Positions 24,375 through 31,182 of a stretch of 64,000 nt of DNA are shown in pieces. The notes beneath the pieces were generated by a model. The model had not been told where the DNA came from, searched no databases, and saw only the letters and a list, made by a program, of their open reading frames with translations. Each line of letters starts with the position of its first letter. Position 1 is the stretch's first letter. Origin of the DNA: Actinokineospora bangkokensis (GTDB lineage: Bacteria > Actinomycetota > Actinomycetes > Mycobacteriales > Pseudonocardiaceae); the NCBI RefSeq assembly GCF_001940455.1, contig NZ_MKQR01000021.1, forward strand, positions 145,221 to 209,220, given 5' to 3'. Position numbers and translations under genes: made by a program.

Positions 24375-25406
24375 ATGAGCGCGACACCCTGGCCCGCGGG
24401 CGCGGCGACCTCGATCGGGTCCCTCCCCGGCACCGACCCCCGCGAGGCCGCCGCGGTGGTCCTCGGCGAACTGCCCGACTTCCCGCACCTGACCGAGCTG
24501 CCCGGCCGGGGGCTGGGCGCGGACCTGGTCGGGCGCACCGCGGGGCTGCTGGTGGACCTGCCGGTGGAGGTCGTGCCCTCGGGCTACCGCTGGACCGCGC
24601 ACCCCGGCGTCGACCACCGGCGCGCCGAGGACCTGATGCGCTGGGACCTCGACGCGCTGGAGGAGGCCGCCGCGACGACCAAGCCGGGGCTGGTCAAGGT
24701 GCAGGTCGTGGGCCCGTGGACGCTCACGGCGAACGTGGAGCTGCCCCGGGGCCACCGGGTGCTCACCGACCCCGGCGCGCTGCGGGAGTTCACCGAGTCG
24801 CTGGGCGAGGGGCTGACCCGGCACGTCGCGGAGGTCAAGCGGCGCACCGGCGCCGAGGTGGTCGTGCAGGTCGACGAGCCGTCGATCACGGCGGTGCTCG
24901 CGGGCGCGCTGCCCACGCCCTCGGGGCTCGGCACGGTGGCTCCGGTGCCGGAGCCGGAGGCGCGCGAGGTGCTGGAGCGGGTGGTGGACGCGGCGAAGAA
25001 GGCCTCCGGTCAGCCGGTCGTCGTGCACTGCTGCGCCAAGCGCCCGCCGGTGGCGCTGTTCCGCGAGGCGGGGGCCACGGGCATCTCGTTCGACGTGACG
25101 CTGCTGGGCGGGGCGTCCGCGGCCTACCTCGACCAGCTGGGCGAGACGTGGGACTCCGGGGCGGTGTTCTTCCTCGGCGTCGTCCCGAGCACCGACCCGG
25201 CGAGCACCCCGACCCTGCGGCAGCTGGGCGCCCCCGCGCTCGCCCTGGCCGACCGGCTGGGGTTCGCCAGGGTGCGGCTGCCCGAGCTGGCCGTGCCGAC
25301 CCCCACGTGCGGGCTGGGGGGCGCCTCGCCCGCGTGGGCGCGCAAGGCGCTCGCGCTCACCCGGGACCTGGGGCGGGTGTTCGCGGAGGACCCCGAGTCC
25401 TGGTGA
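24375..25406 (+). CDS. MetE-like (cobalamin-independent methionine synthase) protein
   Basis: 343 aa, similar to the C-terminal catalytic barrel of MetE, about half its length, so it lacks the N-terminal folate-domain copy. Zinc ligands look present (VVHCCAKRPP and PTPTCGLGG), and the substrate-barrel motif VQVDEPSITAVLAG is intact. A true methionine synthase role is doubtful; such short actinobacterial proteins (compare Rv3015c next to ligA in mycobacteria) have no proven methyl donor. The ATG at 24375 is the first in frame with similarity. Confidence 0.8.
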   Translation: MSATPWPAGAATSIGSLPGTDPREAAAVVLGELPDFPHLTELPGRGLGADLVGRTAGLLVDLPVEVVPSGYRWTAHPGVDHRRAEDLMRWDLDALEEAAATTKPGLVKVQVVGPWTLTANVELPRGHRVLTDPGALREFTESLGEGLTRHVAEVKRRTGAEVVVQVDEPSITAVLAGALPTPSGLGTVAPVPEPEAREVLERVVDAAKKASGQPVVVHCCAKRPPVALFREAGATGISFDVTLLGGASAAYLDQLGETWDSGAVFFLGVVPSTDPASTPTLRQLGAPALALADRLGFARVRLPELAVPTPTCGLGGASPAWARKALALTRDLGRVFAEDPESW

Positions 25407-25409
25407 ACT

Positions 25410-25437
25410 GGGGGTCTCATCCTCCGCCACGACCCCC
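25410..25437. terminator. Weak stem-loop between convergent genes
   Basis: GGGGGTC and GACCCCC pair over 7 bases around a 14-base loop, just after the MetE-like stop and before the stop of the facing ABC permease gene. No T-run. Confidence 0.4.
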
Positions 25438-25469
25438 CGACCGGCCGGACACGGCTCCACGCCGCCCGT

Positions 25470-26762
25470 TCAGGCCCGCATCACCGCGGCGATGGGGATG
25501 CGGGCGGCCCGGATCGCGGGCAGCAGCCCCCCGAGGACGCCCGCGGCGACACCGGCGACGATCCCGGCGACGCCCGCCTGCCAGGGGAAGCCGAGGTCGC
25601 GCAGCATGGCGTGCTGGGACCCGAACAGCCGCTCGGCGGCCTGCAACCCCAGCGCCCCGGCGCCGATCGCCGACCCCGCCGTGAGCAACCCGGTGATCAG
25701 CGTCTCGCTCAGCACGATCCCGGCCAGCAGCACCCTCGGCGTGCCGACCGCCCGGCGCAGCGCGAACTCCTCCACGCGCTCGCCCACCGTCGCCAGGCCG
25801 ACGTTGAGGATTCCCGCGACGCCGATGAGCAGCACGAGCACGGCCATCCCCAGGAAGATCCAGCGCATCAGGGCCAACTGCGAGCCGATGCGCTCCTGGG
25901 AGTCGATCGTGCGCTCGTAGATGCCGTCCCGCGAGCCCACCGCCTCGAACCGCGCCCGCAGCGTGTGCACCACCGATTCCGCCGAGGGCCACAGATACAG
26001 CGACATCTGCGCCCCGCGGGCCGGGTCGAGCCAGGTGTGCAGCTCATCGGCGCGCAGGTAGGCCGTTGGCTGGCTGGACCCGTCGTCCACCACGCCGAGG
26101 ATGCGCGGCGTCGCGTCGACCGGGGCGCCGTCGACGTGCAACTGCGCGGGCACGGTGTACCGGGAGAGGCCCGCGGCCGCCTCCTTGTTGAGCACCAGCC
26201 CCGGTGACAGGGATGGCGCGCCGTCGAAGGACAACCACTGCCCCGACTGCTGCGGGAACGGCCGGAACTGCCGGATGTCCCCGATGAGCCCGGTCAGCAT
26301 GAGCGAGATGGCCTGCCCGTCGGGCTTGGGACGGTCGCCGGGGGCGGCGGGCCTGCACGTCCCTCCGCTGTCGCACACCAGGTCCGGGCCGCCGTAGCCC
26401 ATCCCCGCGTACTCGAAGGGCAGGGCGCCCGGGTTCACCGGTTGGGTGTTCGGCTCACCGAGGACTGCCAGGGTGGAGGTGGTGGCGACGACGTCGGGGT
26501 GATCGCGCAGCACCTCGCGCACGACGTCGAGCCCGCGCGGGTGGCCGGGCAGGGTGGCCAGGACGGCGCCGTCGCGGCCCTGGGAGAGCTCCACGTCCGC
26601 GAGCAGCGCGCGGTGGGCGATCTCGGACCCGGCCTGCACGGCGACCACCGCGAGCACGCCGAGGAACAGGCTCACCACGGACAGGGCCGTGCGCAGCTTG
26701 CGGGCGCGGATGCCCTGGCCGCCGATGACGAGAGCGGAGCGGAACCGGCCGGAGAGCGCCAT
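25470..26762 (-). CDS. ABC exporter permease, MacB/FtsX type
   Basis: 430 aa. An N-terminal membrane helix (LRTALSVVSLFLGVLAVVAVQAG), then a large extracytoplasmic MacB_PCD-like domain (about residues 50-290), then three helices in the FtsX domain (MRWIFLGMAVLVLLIGVAGILN, the 365-400 region and the C-terminal VAGIVAGVAAGVLGGLLPAIRAARI). The ATG overlaps the stop of the ATPase gene. With the ATPase and lipoprotein adaptor it forms a mechanotransmission-type exporter, likely for a peptide, lipid or antibiotic. Substrate unknown. Confidence 0.88.
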   Translation of the reverse strand: MALSGRFRSALVIGGQGIRARKLRTALSVVSLFLGVLAVVAVQAGSEIAHRALLADVELSQGRDGAVLATLPGHPRGLDVVREVLRDHPDVVATTSTLAVLGEPNTQPVNPGALPFEYAGMGYGGPDLVCDSGGTCRPAAPGDRPKPDGQAISLMLTGLIGDIRQFRPFPQQSGQWLSFDGAPSLSPGLVLNKEAAAGLSRYTVPAQLHVDGAPVDATPRILGVVDDGSSQPTAYLRADELHTWLDPARGAQMSLYLWPSAESVVHTLRARFEAVGSRDGIYERTIDSQERIGSQLALMRWIFLGMAVLVLLIGVAGILNVGLATVGERVEEFALRRAVGTPRVLLAGIVLSETLITGLLTAGSAIGAGALGLQAAERLFGSQHAMLRDLGFPWQAGVAGIVAGVAAGVLGGLLPAIRAARIPIAAVMRA

Positions 26763-27460
26763 CAGGCAGGCACCCCCTTCGGCTCGGGCCGCAGGACCCC
26801 GTCGACGAGGCGGACGACGCGCTGCATCCGGTCGGCGTGGGCGTGGTCGTGGGTGACCAGCACCAGCCCGCACCCGCGCGCGGTGACCGCGTGCAGCGCC
26901 TCGATGACCAACGCGCCGGTCTCGGTGTCCAGGGCGCCGGTGGGCTCGTCGGCGAGCAGGACGCGCGGGCCGCGCACCAGGGCGCGGGCGATGGCCACCC
27001 GCTGCTGCTCGCCGCCGGACAGCCGCGGCGGCCGGTGCTCGGCCAGGTGCGCGATGCCGACCGCCTCCAGCGCGGCCGCCACCCGCGCGCGGCGTTCCCG
27101 CCGCCCCGCCCAGCCCTGCCCGTTGACCAGGGCCATGGCCACGTTCTGCGCGGCGGTGAGGTGCTTGAGCAGGAAGAACCGCTGGAAGACGAACCCGAAG
27201 TGCTCGCTGCGCAGCCGGGCGGCGCGGCGCTCGGGGACGCGGGTGATGTCCTGGCCCGCGAGCAGGTAGCGGCCGTCGTCGGGCCGGTCGAACAGCCCGA
27301 CGAGGCTCAGCAGGGTGCTCTTGCCCGAGCCGGAGCGGCCGAGGATGGCCACGCTCTCGCCCGCGGCCAGGCGCAGGTCGGCGCCCGCCAGGACCGGGCG
27401 CGGCGCCCCCTGGCCGGTCAGGGTCTTGGTGATGCCGGTCAACTCCAGGAGCGGGTCCAC
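26762..27460 (-). CDS. ABC transporter ATP-binding protein, MacB/LolD type
   Basis: 232 aa. Walker A GRSGSGKST (residues 41-49), Q-loop FGFVFQRFFLL, signature LSGGEQQR, Walker B VLLADEPTGALD and switch His in LVTHDHAHA are all intact. The EPTGALD form is typical of the MacB/LolD group, matching the FtsX-type permease. It starts with GTG 3 bases after the adaptor stop and overlaps the permease start. Confidence 0.93.
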   Translation of the reverse strand: MDPLLELTGITKTLTGQGAPRPVLAGADLRLAAGESVAILGRSGSGKSTLLSLVGLFDRPDDGRYLLAGQDITRVPERRAARLRSEHFGFVFQRFFLLKHLTAAQNVAMALVNGQGWAGRRERRARVAAALEAVGIAHLAEHRPPRLSGGEQQRVAIARALVRGPRVLLADEPTGALDTETGALVIEALHAVTARGCGLVLVTHDHAHADRMQRVVRLVDGVLRPEPKGVPA

Positions 27461-27463
27461 CCG

Positions 27464-28486
27464 TCAGCCCCCCTGGGTCGGCCGCGGCGCGGCGGGCAGG
27501 TCCGGGCCGGGCACGGCCAGGGATTCCGCGCCGGTGAGCCCGGACTTGACCTCCACGACCCGCCCGTCCGTCATGCCCAGCACGACGTCGCGGGTGGTGC
27601 GGCGGCCCTGGGCGTCGACGACGTCGACCTTGCCCGCGCCCTGGCGCCCAGCGACGGCCTCGACCGGCGCGACCAGCACGCCGGTGGCCCGCGCGGTGAC
27701 GACCTCCAGGGTGGCGGTGGCGCCGTTGATCAGCTTCACCCCGGCGGGCGGGGTGCAGACCAGCCGCATCCCGGTGGCCGCGGACGGTTCACGCGAGCCG
27801 GTGGGCTGCTGCGGCGCCTGCTGCGGGGCCTGCGGCGGCGCGGACGGGTCCGGCTGTCCAGTGGGGACGGTGGCGGGCGGCGGTTCGGGGATGGTGCCCG
27901 GCGGCAGCGCGGCGATGGTGCCGAGCACGGCGCAGTCGAAGGGCCCGGGTCCGCTGGTGATCTGGGCGGTGACCGTGGCCAGGCCGTCGGTGAGGGTGTA
28001 GGCCTGCGCGCCGTCGACCTCCGCGACGATGCCGTAGCCGCCGTACTCCGCCGACACCACGGGCATCCCGGCGGTGACGGTGGCACGGTCGTCGACGAGC
28101 CTGCCCGCGAAGGTGGACCCCGCGGGGACGTCGATCGCGGTGGACCGCCCGCCCGCCCACACCGCGCCCGCGCGGGTGGGCTTGGTGGGCGTTCCCTTGC
28201 CTGCTTTGACCTCCGCGTAGCGGATCTGCCCGTCCACGGGGGCGACGAGCCCGAACACCGGGTTGATCGTCACCGTGCCGTCCAGGCTCACCTTGTTGGT
28301 CATGTCCTGCCTGCTCGGCTTCACCGTCGTCAGCGTGGTTCCGCGCTCGGCGAGCGTGGGCACGGGCTCGGCGGGCGAGCCGCTGGAGCAGCCCGCGACC
28401 AGCAGGACGACCCCGAGCACGGCGGCGCAGGGCACCACCGGGACGGGCCTTGGAACACCGGGTCGAACACTCACCAGAACCCCCAT
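27464..28486 (-). CDS. Lipoprotein membrane-fusion protein (adaptor)
   Basis: 340 aa. The signal peptide ends in a lipobox (VVLLVAGCSSG). The biotinyl-lipoyl-like/HlyD parts are recognisable: VSLDGTVTINPVFGLVAPVDGQ near residue 75 and the C-terminal beta-barrel (GVLVAPVEAVAGRQGAGKVDVVD...GMTDGRVVEVKSGL). A Pro/Gln-rich insertion lies in the middle. The ATG at 28486 gives the shortest signal peptide; a GTG five codons downstream is possible. First gene of the three-gene exporter operon, downstream of a GTATAC-type palindrome. Confidence 0.85.
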   Translation of the reverse strand: MGVLVSVRPGVPRPVPVVPCAAVLGVVLLVAGCSSGSPAEPVPTLAERGTTLTTVKPSRQDMTNKVSLDGTVTINPVFGLVAPVDGQIRYAEVKAGKGTPTKPTRAGAVWAGGRSTAIDVPAGSTFAGRLVDDRATVTAGMPVVSAEYGGYGIVAEVDGAQAYTLTDGLATVTAQITSGPGPFDCAVLGTIAALPPGTIPEPPPATVPTGQPDPSAPPQAPQQAPQQPTGSREPSAATGMRLVCTPPAGVKLINGATATLEVVTARATGVLVAPVEAVAGRQGAGKVDVVDAQGRRTTRDVVLGMTDGRVVEVKSGLTGAESLAVPGPDLPAAPRPTQGG

Positions 28487-28518
28487 CGACGCGCGCCGAT
28501 CGACACTAGACACGCAAT

Positions 28519-28537
28519 GTATACACCATAGGTATAC
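28519..28537. promoter_or_regulatory. GTATAC-N7-GTATAC operator candidate
   Basis: GTATACACCATAGGTATAC stands out in a GC-rich region: two self-palindromic hexamers 13 bases apart, centred about 42 bases upstream of the adaptor ATG. This resembles operators of GntR-family (YtrA-like) regulators of ABC exporters, but no such regulator is next to it. Confidence 0.5.
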
Positions 28538-28624
28538 TCGTGGTGTCGCGGGATTGGTGAATCGTCGTCGTGCGATGCCCCCGCACGGGAGACGCCCCGG
28601 CGACCCCGCGGTTGCCCGCACGGC

Positions 28625-28662
28625 GGAGAGCCGCCACCCGCTCGTGCGGGTAGCGGCTCTCC
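28625..28662. terminator. Stem-loop between the ABC operon promoter and acyl-CoA ligase
   Basis: GGAGAGCCGC and GCGGCTCTCC form a 10-bp outer stem with an inner ACCCGC/GCGGGT stem and a TCGT loop. It lies 36 bases after the acyl-CoA ligase stop on the minus strand, so it most likely ends that transcript; it has no T-run. Confidence 0.7.
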
Positions 28663-28698
28663 TGGGGGTGTGAACCTTGGGGGCGCGAGGTCGGGGTG

Positions 28699-30492
28699 TC
28701 AGCCGCCGAGGTTGACGGTCTCGGCGGTGGGCGAGGCGGCGTAGAGGTCGTCGATGTGGTGGGCGTACTTCTCCGCGATGGGCTTGCGGCGCAGCTTGAG
28801 CGTGGGGGTCAGCTCGTCGCCGCCGGGCTCCCAGAACGCGGGGAGGATGCGGAACCGCTTGACCTGCTCGATGCGCGCCAGCTTGGCGTTGCCCCGGCGC
28901 ACCGCGTCGGACACCAGCTCGCGCACCGCGGTGTGCTCGGCGACCGCGGCGGGCGACCCGTCGGGCAGCCCGTTCTGCTTGGCCAGCGCGGCGGCGGCGT
29001 CCTGGTCGAGGACGATGAGCGCGGAGATGTAGGGCCGGTCGTCCCCGATCGCCACCACCTGGCCGATGGTGGAGCTGGCCGCCTTGATCGCGTTCTCGAT
29101 GTTGGTGGGGGACATGTTCTTGCCGGAGGAGCTGATGATCAGCTCCTTCTTGCGGTCGACGATGGAGATGAACCCCTGCTCGTCGCGCACCCCGATGTCA
29201 CCGGTGTGCACCCACCCGTCGGCGTCGACGGTCTCGGCGGTGCGCACCGGGTCGTTGCGGTAGCCGCGCATCACCGACGCGCCGCGGATGAGCAGCTCGC
29301 CGTCCTCGGCCAGCTCCACCTCGGCGCCGTGCACGGGCCGCCCGACGCTGCCCAGCTTCTCGTGCCCGACGCGGGTGGAGGTGCCCAGCCCGCCGGTCTC
29401 GGACATGCCCCAGATCTCGTAGACGGTGATCCCGATGCCCGCGAAGAACTCCAGCGTCTCCACCGGGATCGCCGCGGCCCCGGACGCGGTCAGCTTCGCC
29501 TCGTCCAACCCCAGCCGCTCCCGCAGCTTCGACAGCACGAGCTTGTCCGCCACCCGGTGCTGGAACGCCAGCGCCGCGCCCACCGACCCGCCCGCCCGCT
29601 CCGCCGCGGCCTTGCGCGCCCCCACGCCCAGCGCCCACCCCGCGATCTTCCGCTTGGCACCGCTGGGTTCGGCGGCCAACCCGGTCTCGATGGCCAGCTT
29701 GAACTTCTGCCACACCCGCGGCACCGCGAAGAAGATCTGCGGCCGGGTGTCGGGCAGCGCGGTGGCGACGTCCTTGATGTCGGCCACGGTGGTCACGATG
29801 GTGCCGAAGACGATCGTGGCGTAGTGCGACACCACCCGGTCGGCGATGTGCGCGGACGGCAGGAACGAGAACCCCCGGTCCCCCGGCCCGAAGTCGTAGG
29901 CGTCGCGCACCGCCTCGGTCACCGCCAGCACGTTCGCGTGCGTCAGCTCCACCCCCTTGGGCGGCCCGGTGGTGCCCGAGGTGTAGATGATCGTCGCCAG
30001 GTCCTCCGGCCGCACGGCCCGCCACGCGCCCTCGAAGTCGAAGTCCTCGGCCCCCGAGCCCTCCAGCTCCGCCAACGAGGTCGTCCCCTCCACCCCCTCC
30101 TCGACGCACACCAGCTCCAGCTGGTCCCCCGACTCCCGCAGCACCGGGACGAACCGCGATTCGGTCACCACCACCCGGTTCCCGGCGTTGGAGAACACGT
30201 ACTCCAACTGCTCGGCCGGACTGGTGTTGTAGACCGAGAACGGCGCCGCCCCCAGGTGCAGCACCGCGGCGTCGACCAGGTGGAACTCCGGCCGGTTGGT
30301 CAACATCAACCCCACCGTGTCCCCCCGCCGCACCCCCCGCGCGGCCAACCCCGCCGCGATCCGCCGCACCCGCCGGTCGAACTCCCGCCACGTGATCGAC
30401 ACCGCGTCCCCCGGCGTCCGCACGGCGACCCGGTAGGCGTTGCGCTCCGCGGTGGCCTGGAAGGCGGCGCAGAGGGTGTTCGGAGTGCTCAT
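28699..30492 (-). CDS. Long-chain fatty acid-CoA ligase (AMP-forming)
   Basis: 597 aa ANL-superfamily enzyme that activates a fatty acid as acyl-AMP, then as the CoA thioester. The P-loop ATIIYTSGTTGPPKGVELTH lies near residue 180; the A5 motif YEIWGMSETGG, A7 GWVHTGDIG and A8 DRKKELIISSSGKNMSP are all present. The C-terminal lid is complete (TPTLKLRRKPIAEKY). The ATG at 30492 is preceded by GGAGG 8 bases upstream. It stands alone; chain-length preference cannot be read. Confidence 0.92.
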   Translation of the reverse strand: MSTPNTLCAAFQATAERNAYRVAVRTPGDAVSITWREFDRRVRRIAAGLAARGVRRGDTVGLMLTNRPEFHLVDAAVLHLGAAPFSVYNTSPAEQLEYVFSNAGNRVVVTESRFVPVLRESGDQLELVCVEEGVEGTTSLAELEGSGAEDFDFEGAWRAVRPEDLATIIYTSGTTGPPKGVELTHANVLAVTEAVRDAYDFGPGDRGFSFLPSAHIADRVVSHYATIVFGTIVTTVADIKDVATALPDTRPQIFFAVPRVWQKFKLAIETGLAAEPSGAKRKIAGWALGVGARKAAAERAGGSVGAALAFQHRVADKLVLSKLRERLGLDEAKLTASGAAAIPVETLEFFAGIGITVYEIWGMSETGGLGTSTRVGHEKLGSVGRPVHGAEVELAEDGELLIRGASVMRGYRNDPVRTAETVDADGWVHTGDIGVRDEQGFISIVDRKKELIISSSGKNMSPTNIENAIKAASSTIGQVVAIGDDRPYISALIVLDQDAAAALAKQNGLPDGSPAAVAEHTAVRELVSDAVRRGNAKLARIEQVKRFRILPAFWEPGGDELTPTLKLRRKPIAEKYAHHIDDLYAASPTAETVNLGG

Positions 30493-30664
30493 GCGCGGGA
30501 CCTCCACGTCCTCGGGCGGGCAGTTGTGTCGCAGGACACAGGGGCTTGATCGTAGGAACACCCGCGCCCGGTGTCCACAGGCCGTTTTGCCCGGTTCTGA
30601 AGCACGGCCGCGACGCGACCCGGAGGGCTCGACGGACTGCGGGATCTCCAGGGCCAACTCGACG

Positions 30665-30730
30665 TGGTGATCCCGTTCGGGCGGGGCCCTGCGGCGATCA
30701 TGAGCTGGGCGAGCGGGAAAAGCTGGGGCC
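30665..30730. repeat. Diverged partial copy C of the palindromic element
   Basis: GCGGCGATCATGAGCTGGGC and the following GAGCGGGAAAAG parallel the left half of copy A (CGGCGATCATGTGCTGCGGG, then CGGGGAAAAG), and the preceding GTGATCCCGTTCGGGCGGGG parallels its outer arm. The right half is not clearly recognisable. Similarity is by eye only. Confidence 0.45.
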
Positions 30731-30950
30731 GCGGCCAAGAAGGAAAACCGGGAGGACACCGGTGTCTGGCGCCATGAGCCAGCTGGCCGAGTTGTCCACA
30801 GCCCTCTCGCGGTGGTCGAGTTTCGTCGCTCCCTGCCGGTAACGTTGAAAACAGGGGTCCCCTTGCCCGGGCTACCCCCGCGCCAGCATGAGCCACAGTG
30901 GCCCGAGAAGGCGACCACCCACCCAAGCCGAACCCGGACAACGAGCACCG

Positions 30951-31096
30951 CCCGGTTGGGTGGATCCGCTTGGCTGGGGAAGGCGATCATGTGCTACCCC
31001 AACGGGACGGGCGGGCGTCTTTTCAGCCCGCCTTTTCCCCGCCCGCAGCACATGATCGCCGTAGGGGCTCCAGCCAAGCGGATCCACCCAACCGGG
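30951..31096. repeat. ~145-bp palindromic element, copy B (inverted)
   Basis: Perfect 27-base outer arms (30951-30977 and 31070-31096) and the same 14-base inner arms GGCGATCATGTGCT (30982-30995) and AGCACATGATCGCC (31047-31060). The core is the reverse complement of copy A apart from one extra base. Near the inner edge of the outer arms copy B has GGCTGG/CCAGCC where copy A has GGTCGG/CCGACC, so both arms changed together. Confidence 0.9.
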
Positions 31097-31182
31097 CCAC
31101 CGACCCAACCCCCCGCTCTTCAAGAGCCCCGCGCAGCGGAGAACCGGCGCAGCCGGCAAGAGCCAGCGCAGCGGAAGAAAGG

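Larger units (their letters stand above)
30493..31182. other. 690-base intergenic region with repeat elements, no gene seen
   Basis: It holds the promoter region of the acyl-CoA ligase gene, a diverged half element at about 30665-30730 and the full palindromic element at 30951-31096. No coding frame with the local codon pattern was found. Confidence 0.7.

Noticed and set aside
30811..31182. Short frames in the repeat region with shared peptide starts (MIAVGAP-like)
   Set aside because: They occur in both repeat copies because the DNA is repeated, lack ribosome sites, and shift frame between copies.
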